Source: Bacteroidaceae bacterium (GTDB lineage: Bacteria; Bacteroidota; Bacteroidia; Bacteroidales; Bacteroidaceae). Taken from it: a DNA stretch of 64,000 nucleotides. The stretch covers positions 1 through 64,000 of the forward strand of contig JAFUVZ010000030.1 of the NCBI GenBank assembly GCA_017471185.1, written 5' to 3'. The notes under the pieces were generated by a model. It made no database searches and was not told the DNA's origin. It worked only from the letters and a program-made list of their open reading frames with translations. This document shows positions 8,023 to 16,860 of the stretch, piece after piece. Numbering within the stretch: the stretch's first letter is position 1; each line of letters starts with the position of its first letter. The translations under genes and the position numbers were made by a program.

Positions 8023-9474
8023 ATGATATTAGCGGAACTGTTAAAAGCTATCCAACCAATTCAGGTAATTGGAAAAACGGATGTAGAGATCAAGGAGGTG
8101 AACATTGACTCCCGCAAGATTGAGCAGGGGCATCTGTTCATGGCGATGCGTGGCACGCAGACAGACGGTCACGCCTATATCCCCAGTGCCATTGGGAAAG
8201 GCGCTGTGGCTGTTCTTTGTGAGGATGTTCCTGCGGAAACTAACGCACAGGTCACTTACATACAAGTGAAAGACAGCGAGGATGCGGTTGGCAGGCTGGC
8301 TCATGCGTTCTATGGCTATCCTACTGAAAAACTGGAACTGGTAGGTGTGACAGGCACGAACGGCAAAACCACTATCGCTACATTATTATATAAGGTGTTC
8401 CGCTACTTCGGCTATAAGGTAGGACTTCTCTCTACCGTATGCAACTACATAGACGATGAGGCAATACCTACTGACCACACTACTCCTGACCCAATTACCC
8501 TAAACCGCCTTTTAGGCAGAATGGCGGATGAAGGATGTAAGTATGCTTTCATGGAGGTTAGCTCACACTCCATCGCCCAAAAGCGCATCAGCGGACTGAG
8601 GTTCGCAGGAGGTATCTTCACCAACCTGACCCGTGACCATCTGGATTATCACAAGACGGTGGAGAATTATCTGAAGGCTAAGAAGAAATTCTTTGACGAT
8701 ATGCCTAAGAACGCCTTCAGCCTGACGAATCTGGATGATAAGAACGGGCTGGTAATGTTGCAGAATACCAAGTCGAAGACCTATACGTATTCGCTGAGAA
8801 GCCTGGCAGACTTCAAGGGCAAGGTATTGGAAAGCCATGTGGAAGGCATGTTGCTCGACATCAATAGTCATGAGGTTGCCGTTCATTTCATTGGTAAGTT
8901 CAACGCAAGCAACCTGCTGGCAGTATTCGGTGCCTCCGTATTGCTGGGCAAAAATGAAGAAGAAGTACTGGTAGCAATGAGTACACTATACCCCGTAGCA
9001 GGCCGTTTAGAGACCATTCATTCACCCAAAGGCTTTACTGCCGTCGTGGATTACGCACACACGCCAGACGCTCTGGTCAACGTGTTGTCTTCCCTCAACG
9101 AGGTGATGAACGGCAAAGGCCACATCATTACTGTGGTGGGGGCGGGCGGCAACCGCGATAAAGGCAAGCGGCCTATTATGGCGAAGGAAGCCGCTAAAGG
9201 TAGTGATAAAGTAATCATCACCTCAGACAATCCACGTTTCGAGGAACCTCAGGACATCATCAATGATATGCTGGCTGGCCTTGACAACAAAGATATGGAA
9301 AAGACGCTGAGCATAGTTGACCGCAAGGAAGCAATACGTACGGCATGTATGCTGGCCCAGAAAGGCGATGTAATCCTGGTGGCAGGTAAAGGTCATGAGG
9401 ATTATCAGGAAATCAAAGGAGTTAAACACCACTTTGATGACCGTGAAGTGTTGAAGGAGATTTTTAAATGTTAA
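8023..9474 (+). CDS. murE: UDP-MurNAc-tripeptide synthetase MurE (meso-diaminopimelate-adding)
   Basis: MurE adds the third amino acid to UDP-MurNAc-L-Ala-D-Glu in the cytoplasm, using ATP. The 483-residue sequence has the Mur ligase P-loop GTNGKTT (residues 111-117), the central MEVSSHS and [10 protein letters not shown] motifs, and DNPR at 402-405, which in the family marks specificity for meso-diaminopimelate rather than lysine. This fits a Gram-negative A1-gamma wall. It follows ftsI closely and precedes mraY after a short degenerate heptamer junction. Confidence 0.96.
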   Translation: MILAELLKAIQPIQVIGKTDVEIKEVNIDSRKIEQGHLFMAMRGTQTDGHAYIPSAIGKGAVAVLCEDVPAETNAQVTYIQVKDSEDAVGRLAHAFYGYPTEKLELVGVTGTNGKTTIATLLYKVFRYFGYKVGLLSTVCNYIDDEAIPTDHTTPDPITLNRLLGRMADEGCKYAFMEVSSHSIAQKRISGLRFAGGIFTNLTRDHLDYHKTVENYLKAKKKFFDDMPKNAFSLTNLDDKNGLVMLQNTKSKTYTYSLRSLADFKGKVLESHVEGMLLDINSHEVAVHFIGKFNASNLLAVFGASVLLGKNEEEVLVAMSTLYPVAGRLETIHSPKGFTAVVDYAHTPDALVNVLSSLNEVMNGKGHIITVVGAGGNRDKGKRPIMAKEAAKGSDKVIITSDNPRFEEPQDIINDMLAGLDNKDMEKTLSIVDRKEAIRTACMLAQKGDVILVAGKGHEDYQEIKGVKHHFDDREVLKEIFKC

Positions 9475-9502
9475 GCTTGTAGCAGCTCGTAACTTGTAAC
9501 TA
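9475..9502. repeat. Degenerate heptamer array at the murE-mraY junction
   Basis: Directly after the murE stop codon the sequence reads as 7-base units GCTTGTA, GCAGCTC, GTAACTT, GTAACTA. The units are diverged, but the register and GTAACT core are related to the arrays at 5429-5442 and 10777-10818. Confidence 0.5.
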
Positions 9503-9507
9503 AATAT

Positions 9508-10776
9508 ATGTTGTATTATTTATTTGACTGGCTGAAAGAAATGAACTTCCCCGGAGCGGGCGTGTTCGGATACACCTCGTTCAGAGCATTGATGGCAGTG
9601 ATTCTCTCACTGCTCATATCCAGTATTTGGGGGGCTAAGTTCATCAATCTACTCAAACGTAAGCAGATAACAGAAACGCAACGCAGTGCAGAGATAGACC
9701 CGTTTGGTGTCAAGAAAGTGGGTGTACCGAGCATGGGAGGTGTCATCATCATCTTCGCCATTCTCATCCCCTGCCTGTTGATAGGAAAGCTCAGCAATAT
9801 CTATATGATCCTGATGCTCATCACTACTATATGGCTGGGAGCGTTAGGTTTCGCCGACGACTATATCAAGATCTTCAAACGCGATAAGGAAGGTTTACAT
9901 GGCAAGTTTAAGATAATCGGCCAGGTAGGTTTGGGCATCATTGTAGGATTAACCTTGTATCTGAGCCCTCAAGTGGTTATCAGACAGAATATTGAGCTTA
10001 CCAGACCCGGACAAAACAAGGTGGTGGTACACGCAGCCAAAGAGATTAAGGCTACGCAGACAACTATCCCATTCTTCAAGAGTAACAACCTTGACTATGC
10101 GGATATCGTAGGCTTTTTGGGCGATCATGCGCAGACAGGCGGATGGATATTGTTCGTCCTGATGACCATTATCGTAGTAACGGCAGTGTCTAACGGTGCT
10201 AACCTCAATGACGGCATGGACGGTATGGCGACAGGTAACTCGGCAATTATAGGCGTCACGTTAGGAATATTAGCTTACGTATCATCGCACATCGAGTTCG
10301 CCTCATACCTGAACATCATGTATATCCCAGGTTCGGAGGAGCTAGTAGTGTTCATCCTCGCATTCGTGGGAGCATTGATCGGTTTCCTATGGTACAATGC
10401 ATATCCTGCTCAAGTATTTATGGGTGATACGGGTAGCCTTACTATAGGCGGTATCATTGCCGTCATTGCCATCATTATCCACAAAGAGCTGCTCATACCT
10501 ATTCTTTGCGGCATCTTCCTGGTGGAGAACCTGTCTGTCATCTTACAGCGTTATTATTACAAAGCTGGAAAGAAGAGAGGCGTGAAACAAAGGCTGTTTA
10601 AGCGTACGCCAATCCATGACCATTTCAGGACCAGTATGAGCCTGATTGAACCAGGATGTACGGTTAAATACCAAAAGCCCGAGCAGCTGCTTCATGAGGC
10701 AAAGATCACGGTAAGGTTCTGGATTGTAACCATCGTATTGGCAGCTATCACAATCATTACATTGAAGATAAGGTAA
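9508..10776 (+). CDS. mraY: Phospho-MurNAc-pentapeptide transferase MraY
   Basis: MraY is the polytopic membrane enzyme that makes lipid I from UDP-MurNAc-pentapeptide and undecaprenyl phosphate. The 422-residue protein is longer than the ~360 of E. coli, as usual in Bacteroidota, with an extra loop around residues 150-190. Conserved cytoplasmic motifs are visible: GVPSMGG, the DDYIK segment, ANLNDGMDGMATG, and FMGDTGSL, which contribute the Mg2+ and substrate-binding aspartates. About ten hydrophobic segments are present. Confidence 0.96.
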   Translation: MLYYLFDWLKEMNFPGAGVFGYTSFRALMAVILSLLISSIWGAKFINLLKRKQITETQRSAEIDPFGVKKVGVPSMGGVIIIFAILIPCLLIGKLSNIYMILMLITTIWLGALGFADDYIKIFKRDKEGLHGKFKIIGQVGLGIIVGLTLYLSPQVVIRQNIELTRPGQNKVVVHAAKEIKATQTTIPFFKSNNLDYADIVGFLGDHAQTGGWILFVLMTIIVVTAVSNGANLNDGMDGMATGNSAIIGVTLGILAYVSSHIEFASYLNIMYIPGSEELVVFILAFVGALIGFLWYNAYPAQVFMGDTGSLTIGGIIAVIAIIIHKELLIPILCGIFLVENLSVILQRYYYKAGKKRGVKQRLFKRTPIHDHFRTSMSLIEPGCTVKYQKPEQLLHEAKITVRFWIVTIVLAAITIITLKIR

Positions 10777-10818
10777 GTTACGAGCTACGAGTTAATAGTA
10801 ATAAGTTAAGAGATAAAT
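10777..10818. repeat. Heptamer array at the mraY-murD junction
   Basis: Six 7-base units start immediately after the mraY stop: GTTACGA, GCTACGA, GTTAATA, GTAATAA, GTTAAGA and GATAAAT, ending two bases before the murD ATG. A different array (GGTCAAC type) starts 12 bases inside murD. Confidence 0.65.
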
Positions 10819-10820
10819 AT

Positions 10821-12197
10821 ATGAACAACAACGGTCAACGGTCAACGGTCAATGGTCAACGTCCAAAGAGGATGGTTATCTTAGGTGCTGGTGAAAGCGG
10901 TGCCGGAGCTGCCGTGCTGGCAAAAATGAAAGGTTTTGACACGTTTGTTTCTGACAGCAGCGCCATCAAGCCAAAATACCAGGAACAGTTGAATCAATAT
11001 GGCATCGAGTGGGAAGAAGGACATCATACCGAAGAGAAGATCCTGAATGCCGATGAAGTTGTAAAAAGTCCAGGTATTCCTGACACGGCTCCTATCATCG
11101 TAAAGCTGAAGGCACAGGGTACGCCTATCATCTCAGAGATAGAGCTGGCAGGCAGATATACAGACGCTAAGATGGTATGTATCACAGGTTCGAACGGCAA
11201 GACCACGACAACCTCACTCATATATCATATATTCAAGAATGCAGGACTAAATGTAGGACTGGCTGGCAATATCGGCAACAGCCTGGCTTTGCAGGTGGCT
11301 ACAGAGCAGCATGATTACTATGTGATTGAGTTGAGCTCGTTCCAATTGGACAATATGTACGACTTCCGCGCAAATATCGCCATTTTGTTGAACATCACGC
11401 CTGACCATCTTGACCGCTACGACTTCAAGATGCAGAATTATGTGGATGCCAAGATGCGCATCACCCAGAACCAGACGGAATACGATGCCTTCATCTTCTG
11501 GAAAGATGACCCAATCATAGCCCGCGAACTGGAGAAATATGATTTGAAAGCACAGCTGTATCCTTTTTCTGCCATCAAGGAAGAGGGAGCGATAGCCTAT
11601 GCTGACGAAGGCGAGGTATATATCAACAAACCCTTGGACTTCAATATGGAACAAGAGAAACTGGCACTGAGGGGCGTACATAACTTATATAACTCTTTGG
11701 CTGCAGGCATATCTGCCTGTGTTGCAGGCATCAGCAAAGAGAGTATCCGACACTCGCTGAGCGACTTCAAGGGTGTCCCTCATCGTCTGGAATATGTGGC
11801 TTCCGTGCGTGGCGTGAAATTCATCAATGACTCTAAAGCCACCAATGTGAACGCCTGCTGGTATGCACTTCAGAGTATGACTACCAAGACTGTGCTGATT
11901 CTTGGCGGAACTGACAAAGGCAACGACTACAGCGAGATAGAGGATCTGGTCAAAGAGAAATGCGTGGGTTTGGTTTACCTTGGAGTAGATAATGAAAAAC
12001 TGCATAAGAGTTTTGACCACCTTGGCATACCAGTGGCTGACATCCATACAGGCATGAAGGACGCAGTAAACGCAGCGTTCAAGATGGCAAGCATAGGAGA
12101 CACCGTATTGTTAAGCCCCTGCTGTGCCAGCTTCGACCTGTTTAAGAATATGGCCGACAGAGGCAACCAGTTTAGACAATTTGCGTTAGAATTATAA
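10821..12197 (+). CDS. murD: UDP-MurNAc-L-alanine:D-glutamate ligase MurD
   Basis: MurD adds D-glutamate to UDP-MurNAc-L-Ala. The Mur ligase P-loop GSNGKTT is at residues 123-129, followed by SSFQLD and NITPDHLDRY, and the C-terminal domain has LGGTDKGNDY. The usual N-terminal Rossmann start (VILGAGESGAGAA) comes only at about residue 19: the first ~17 residues, containing NGQRSTVNGQ, are encoded by a GGTCAAC tandem array. The alternative ATG at 10872 would remove them, but it sits only one base from a purine-rich stretch. The stop is 2 bp before ftsW. Confidence 0.94.
   Translation: MNNNGQRSTVNGQRPKRMVILGAGESGAGAAVLAKMKGFDTFVSDSSAIKPKYQEQLNQYGIEWEEGHHTEEKILNADEVVKSPGIPDTAPIIVKLKAQGTPIISEIELAGRYTDAKMVCITGSNGKTTTTSLIYHIFKNAGLNVGLAGNIGNSLALQVATEQHDYYVIELSSFQLDNMYDFRANIAILLNITPDHLDRYDFKMQNYVDAKMRITQNQTEYDAFIFWKDDPIIARELEKYDLKAQLYPFSAIKEEGAIAYADEGEVYINKPLDFNMEQEKLALRGVHNLYNSLAAGISACVAGISKESIRHSLSDFKGVPHRLEYVASVRGVKFINDSKATNVNACWYALQSMTTKTVLILGGTDKGNDYSEIEDLVKEKCVGLVYLGVDNEKLHKSFDHLGIPVADIHTGMKDAVNAAFKMASIGDTVLLSPCCASFDLFKNMADRGNQFRQFALEL
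10833..10860. repeat. Heptamer tandem array GGTCAAC inside the murD 5' end
   Basis: Four units, GGTCAAC, GGTCAAC, GGTCAAT, GGTCAAC, are translated in frame. Three units make 21 bp and encode the heptapeptide GQRSTVN. The same unit and the same peptide recur at the start of murG. Confidence 0.9.
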
Positions 12198-12199
12198 TT

Positions 12200-13534
12200 A
12201 TGAACCTGATAAACTCCATATTTAAAGGCGACAAGGTTATCTGGATGATATTCCTGATGCTTTGCCTGATTTCCATCACAGAGGTGTTCAGTGCATCGAG
12301 CACCCTGACGTATGGAAGTCAGGGACATTGGGGGCCTATCACACAGCATAGCATCCTGCTGATGTTTGGCGTGTTCATCGTATGGTTTATGCATACCATA
12401 CCATATAAGTGGTTCCGAGTGTTCGCTTATCCGTTGCTTTTGGTGTCTGTCATCATGCTGTTAGTAGTAATGCTGATGGGTGCCATTTCCGGTGACCGTG
12501 TGAATGGAGCGGCACGATGGCTGACTTTCTTTGGTGTGGCATTTCAACCTTCAGAATTAGCGAAGATGGCTGTCGTTATCTTGACTGCAGCTTTCCTCTC
12601 CAAAGGGCAGACAGAAGACGGGGCAAGCCAGAGCGCCTTCAAATGGATACTGGTCATTACTGGAATAGTATGTGCATTAATTGTACCGGAAAACTATTCC
12701 ACAGGTGCGTTGCTCTTCGGAACGGTATTCCTGATGATGATTATCGGGCGAATCCAATGGAAGAAGATGTTGATGCTGGGCGGTTCAATAGCTGCCATTA
12801 TTGCATTGTTCGTGGGATTCCTTGCCATTACGCCGGACAATACGCTGGAGCAGATACCTATGGGACACCGTTTTACAACAGTAAAACACAGATTGATGAA
12901 TTTCGGCGGTGATAGAGTGCCACCAGAGAAACTGGACATACAAGGAGATGAAGCACAGGTAGCTCATGCACGAATAGCAATCGCCACCAGTAATGTGATA
13001 GGTAAAGGACCGGGTAATTCTGTGGAGCGTGATTTTCTCTCACAGGCCTATTCCGACTTTATTTTTGCCATCATCATTGAGGAATTGGGGCTAATAGGTG
13101 GAATATTCGTTGTTTTTCTGTATATTTGCCTATTGATACGAGCGGGCAAGATAGCGCAGAAGTGTGACCGCACTTTCCCGGCATTCTTGGTGTTGGGTAT
13201 TGCATTGCTTTTAGTGACGCAAGCGACATTCAACATGTGTGTGGCTGTAGGATTGGTACCAGTAACCGGACAGCCTCTACCACTTATCAGTAAGGGCGGA
13301 ACATCCACTTGGATTAACTGCGCCTATATCGGTATGATATTGAGTGTAAGCAGATATACTGCCAAGTTGGAGGAAGAACGTGAGGCTTTACAGAATGCCG
13401 TCACTCAAGTCACAGATGCCAATGGCAATGTCATAACGCTTGAAGGTAACGAGGAAAACGTTGCTGCCAGTGAAGTGCAGACAGCAACGGAACCTACACT
13501 CAATGAAGTGAATGAAGACAGCGTTTTGGAGTAG
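12200..13534 (+). CDS. ftsW: Lipid II polymerase FtsW (SEDS family)
   Basis: FtsW is the SEDS-family glycosyltransferase that polymerises lipid II at the septum together with the FtsI encoded upstream. The 444-residue protein has about ten membrane segments and family motifs: GAARWL, FQPSELAKM, PENYSTGALL, the HAR.AIA.. loop, SDFIFAIIIEELGLIGG and the GQPLPLISKGGTS signature near the C-terminus. A ~70-residue acidic cytoplasmic tail follows the last helix. Two bases separate it from murD. Confidence 0.95.
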   Translation: MNLINSIFKGDKVIWMIFLMLCLISITEVFSASSTLTYGSQGHWGPITQHSILLMFGVFIVWFMHTIPYKWFRVFAYPLLLVSVIMLLVVMLMGAISGDRVNGAARWLTFFGVAFQPSELAKMAVVILTAAFLSKGQTEDGASQSAFKWILVITGIVCALIVPENYSTGALLFGTVFLMMIIGRIQWKKMLMLGGSIAAIIALFVGFLAITPDNTLEQIPMGHRFTTVKHRLMNFGGDRVPPEKLDIQGDEAQVAHARIAIATSNVIGKGPGNSVERDFLSQAYSDFIFAIIIEELGLIGGIFVVFLYICLLIRAGKIAQKCDRTFPAFLVLGIALLLVTQATFNMCVAVGLVPVTGQPLPLISKGGTSTWINCAYIGMILSVSRYTAKLEEEREALQNAVTQVTDANGNVITLEGNEENVAASEVQTATEPTLNEVNEDSVLE

Positions 13535-13580
13535 AGAGTCAGATACTGGGTAAAAACAGGGAAATAGAAACATAATAGTT

Positions 13581-14735
13581 ATGGAAAAAATGGTCAACGG
13601 TCAACGGTCAACGGTCAACGGTCAAGCTCCGAGGGTGATTATCAGCGGAGGTGGAACAGGAGGGCATATATTCCCTGCCGTATCCATTGCTAACGCCATA
13701 AAGGAGCAGAGGCCTGATGCAGAGATTCTGTTTGTTGGAGCAGAAGGACGAATGGAGATGCAGCGTGTGCCAGATGCAGGCTACCGCATCATTGGCTTGC
13801 CAATTGCGGGTTTTGACCGTAAGCATCTGTGGAGGAATTTCGCAGTTCTGTTGAAGATAGCCCGTAGCCAGTGGATGGCACGAAGCATCATCAAGGAGTT
13901 CAAGCCTGACATTGCAGTAGGTGTAGGCGGTTATGCCAGCGGCCCTACCTTAAAGACAGCCGCTATGATGGGCATCCCTACCCTCTTGCAAGAACAGAAT
14001 TCATACGCCGGCGTGACAAACAAACTGTTGGCGAAGAAAGCCAAGAAGATCTGCGTGGCTTATGAAGGGATGGAGAAATTCTTCCCTGCAGATAAGATAG
14101 TGATGACCGGCAATCCAGTACGTCAGAATCTGCTGGCTCATCATTATAGTAAGGCCGAAGCTTTAGAGAGTTTCAATTTTAAGCCAGAGAAGAAAACCAT
14201 ATTGGTTTTAGGCGGAAGTTTAGGAGCCAGGACCATCAACCAGACATTGATGAGGGCTATTGAGACCATCAAAGCAAACCCAGACATCCAGTTTATCTGG
14301 CAGACGGGAAAGATATATATAGAAGAGGTACGCAGTAAAGTATATGGTGCAGGGGGTAGTGATATTGAGAACGTGTATATTACTGACTTTATCAAGGAAA
14401 TGGACAAAGCATATGCAGCTGCCGACCTGGTGATTTCCAGAGCTGGCGCAGGTTCTATTTCTGAGTTCTGCCTGCTTAACAAGCCTGTTGTTCTGGTACC
14501 TTCACCCAATGTGGCGGAAGACCATCAGACTAAGAATGCTTTAGCTTTGGTCAATAAAGACGCTGCTATATACGTGAAAGATGCAGAGGCGCAAGAGAAA
14601 CTTATACCAATAGCGATGGAAACGGTCAAAGACGATGCAAAACTGAAGTCTCTGAGTGAACATATCGCCAAACTGGCATTGCCAGACTCTGCCAAGATTA
14701 TTGCAGATGAGGTTTTTAAACTAATTGGAAAATGA
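13581..14735 (+). CDS. murG: UDP-GlcNAc:lipid I N-acetylglucosaminyltransferase MurG
   Basis: MurG transfers GlcNAc onto lipid I on the cytoplasmic membrane face to give lipid II. The first glycine-rich loop GGGTGGH is at residues 23-29, and the second domain contains GGSLGA, SRAGAGSISE and a PSPNVAEDHQTKNA stretch, all diagnostic. The normal start of the family (VIISGGGTGG) is preceded here by ~17 extra residues with NGQRSTVNGQ, encoded by five GGTCAAC units. An in-frame GTG just before the glycine loop could be an alternative start, but it lacks a visible RBS. It overlaps murC by 4 bp. Confidence 0.95.
   Translation: MEKMVNGQRSTVNGQAPRVIISGGGTGGHIFPAVSIANAIKEQRPDAEILFVGAEGRMEMQRVPDAGYRIIGLPIAGFDRKHLWRNFAVLLKIARSQWMARSIIKEFKPDIAVGVGGYASGPTLKTAAMMGIPTLLQEQNSYAGVTNKLLAKKAKKICVAYEGMEKFFPADKIVMTGNPVRQNLLAHHYSKAEALESFNFKPEKKTILVLGGSLGARTINQTLMRAIETIKANPDIQFIWQTGKIYIEEVRSKVYGAGGSDIENVYITDFIKEMDKAYAAADLVISRAGAGSISEFCLLNKPVVLVPSPNVAEDHQTKNALALVNKDAAIYVKDAEAQEKLIPIAMETVKDDAKLKSLSEHIAKLALPDSAKIIADEVFKLIGK
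13592..13626. repeat. Heptamer tandem array GGTCAAC inside the murG 5' end
   Basis: Four perfect GGTCAAC units and a terminal GGTCAAG are translated as part of MurG. The array has the same unit and frame as the one in murD, 2.7 kb upstream. Confidence 0.92.
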
Positions 14736-16105
14736 AGAACATAAAAGATATAAGATCAGTGTATTTCGTAGGCGCAGGGGGCATTGGCATGAGCGCATTG
14801 ATACGCTATTTCCTGTCTAAAGGCAAGCAGGTGGCAGGATATGACCGTACGCCTTCTGAACTTACAGGCCATCTGATAGAAGAAGGTGCGCAAATACACT
14901 TTGAAGAGAACGTGGACCTCATCCCTCAGGCTTTTCTTGACACAGAGACGACACTGGTGGTTTATACCCCTGCTGTTCCTCATAATCATAAAGAGTTATG
15001 TTACTTCAACGAACACGGATTTGAGGTAAAGAAGCGTTCTCAGGTATTAGGCATGATAACCCATGACAGCAAAGGCCTTTGTGTGGCAGGCACACATGGT
15101 AAGACTACTACATCTACGATGTTGGCGCATTTGCTGCATCAGTCACATGTTGGATGTACAGCTTTCTTGGGGGGAATCTCCAAAAACTACAACACCAACC
15201 TGCTGCTCTCTTCTACAAGTCCTTATACTGTAATCGAGGCTGATGAGTTTGACCGTTCTTTCCATTGGCTTTCACCTTATATGAGTGTAGTTACAGCGAC
15301 TGACCCTGATCATCTGGATATCTATGGCACTTATGATGCCTATCTGGAAAGTTTCAGGCACTATACCAGTCTCATTCAGCCAGGCGGAGCTTTACTCATT
15401 CATACAGGTCTCGCCTTGAAGCCAGATGTTCAGAATGGTGTAAAGGTATTCACTTATTCCCGCAATGAAGGTGATTTCCATGCTGCAAATGAGCGAATAG
15501 GCAATGGAGAGATTTTCATAGACTTCATAGGCCCTGGCGTGGTAATCAAGGACATCCAGTTGGGAGTGCCGATGAGCATTAACATTGAGAACGGAGTGGC
15601 TGCTATGGCTTTGGCCCATCTCAACGGTGTAACAGACGCGGAAATAAAAGAAGGTATGAGAAGTTTCGCCGGTGTGGATCGTCGCTTTGACTTTAAGCTA
15701 AAGAACGACAAGATTGTACTGCTGAGTGACTACGCCCACCATCCTGCAGAGATAGCACAGAGCGCAAAATCCATACGTGAGCTATATGCCGACAGAAAGA
15801 TTACCGCTGTATTCCAGCCACATCTTTATACCCGTACGCGCGACTTGTATAAGGATTTCGCCGCAAGCCTTTCTCTTTTTGACGAAGTAATCCTTACAGA
15901 TATATACCCGGCAAGAGAAGCGCCTATTCCTGGCGTGACGAGCGAGTTGATTTACAATCTCCTTCGCCCGGGCATTGAGAGAACATTATGCAAGAAGGAA
16001 GAAGTAGCTGACATTCTTGCGCAAGGTCATCGCCAAGTGATTATTATCCTTGGGGCTGGCGACTTGGATAACCAGATACCTGAATTTGTAAAGATATTGG
16101 CATGA
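14732..16105 (+). CDS. murC: UDP-N-acetylmuramate:L-alanine ligase MurC
   Basis: MurC starts the peptide stem by adding L-alanine to UDP-MurNAc. It has the N-terminal Rossmann motif VGAGGIGMSAL, the P-loop GTHGKTT at residues 120-126, the EADEFDRSF and DPDHLDIYG motifs, and the late DYAHHPAEI and FQPHLYTRT blocks that separate MurC from the other Mur ligases. The length (457) is normal. It overlaps both neighbours by 4 bp (ATGA), so murG, murC and ftsQ are translationally coupled. Confidence 0.96.
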   Translation: MKNIKDIRSVYFVGAGGIGMSALIRYFLSKGKQVAGYDRTPSELTGHLIEEGAQIHFEENVDLIPQAFLDTETTLVVYTPAVPHNHKELCYFNEHGFEVKKRSQVLGMITHDSKGLCVAGTHGKTTTSTMLAHLLHQSHVGCTAFLGGISKNYNTNLLLSSTSPYTVIEADEFDRSFHWLSPYMSVVTATDPDHLDIYGTYDAYLESFRHYTSLIQPGGALLIHTGLALKPDVQNGVKVFTYSRNEGDFHAANERIGNGEIFIDFIGPGVVIKDIQLGVPMSINIENGVAAMALAHLNGVTDAEIKEGMRSFAGVDRRFDFKLKNDKIVLLSDYAHHPAEIAQSAKSIRELYADRKITAVFQPHLYTRTRDLYKDFAASLSLFDEVILTDIYPAREAPIPGVTSELIYNLLRPGIERTLCKKEEVADILAQGHRQVIIILGAGDLDNQIPEFVKILA

Positions 16106-16842
16106 GTATAAAGATGAGAATATTACTATCCGCCGTGATGCTGCTGATAATCGCTTATCTCTGCACCGCTTTCACCATCTTCAACAAGAAGCCGGTCGGG
16201 AAGTTGTGTACAGATATCGAGGTAGTGACCAAAGATACTACATTCTCAGACATATTCACCGCACGGAGTGTAATCGACATTCTCAAGCAGAAAAAACTAA
16301 ATCCTATTGGTAGAGATATAGACAGTGTCAGCACTTTACTTCTGGAGCGTGAATTAAGCCAGAATGCTTTGATAGATAAAGTAGAGTGCTACAAGACTCC
16401 AAGCGGGAGGATACGTGTTGTAATCAATCAGAAGACTCCGGTGCTGAGGGTGTTCAACAACTATGGAGAAAGTTTCTTAGTTGATGACAAGGGAAGCATT
16501 ATGCCTCACGTTTCCAGCAATGCTTTCCACTTGCCGGTAGTTACAGGTCATGCCACCAAGTCGTTCTGCTCTCGCAAGCTGTATGAATTTGGCGTTTTCT
16601 TGCAGAAGGACAAATTCTGGAGCGCTCAGGTAGAACAGATTAACATACTGGCAGACAATACTATTGAGATTGTTCCTCGAGTGGGTAACCATATTATCTA
16701 CCTCGGACAACTTGATGGTTATGAAAGGAAACTTAGCCGGGTGCAGAAGTTTTATGACAAAGCACTCAATAAGATTGGTTGGAATAAGTACTCCCGCATT
16801 AACGTGGAACTGAGCAACCAGATAATTTGTACGAAAAGATAA
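16102..16842 (+). CDS. ftsQ: FtsQ/DivIB-like division protein
   Basis: This 246-residue bitopic protein has a short cytoplasmic tail, one membrane helix (about residues 5-25, LLSAVMLLIIAYLCTAFTIF) and a periplasmic region with POTRA-like and beta-domain character (LEVVTKDTTFSD..., FLVDDKGSIMP, RINVELSNQIICTKR). FtsQ connects FtsL-FtsB to the rest of the divisome. Conservation is low in Bacteroidota, so the call uses topology, length and position between murC and ftsA. It has no paralogue in the window. Confidence 0.88.
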   Translation: MSIKMRILLSAVMLLIIAYLCTAFTIFNKKPVGKLCTDIEVVTKDTTFSDIFTARSVIDILKQKKLNPIGRDIDSVSTLLLERELSQNALIDKVECYKTPSGRIRVVINQKTPVLRVFNNYGESFLVDDKGSIMPHVSSNAFHLPVVTGHATKSFCSRKLYEFGVFLQKDKFWSAQVEQINILADNTIEIVPRVGNHIIYLGQLDGYERKLSRVQKFYDKALNKIGWNKYSRINVELSNQIICTKR

Positions 16843-16860
16843 TAAAAACAATATCATAAT

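Noticed and set aside
10872..12197. Shorter MurD start at ATG 10872, avoiding the repeat-encoded peptide
   Set aside because: Kept as an alternative only; the purine-rich stretch before it is one base away from the ATG, and the 10821 start follows directly on the upstream junction like other genes in the operon.
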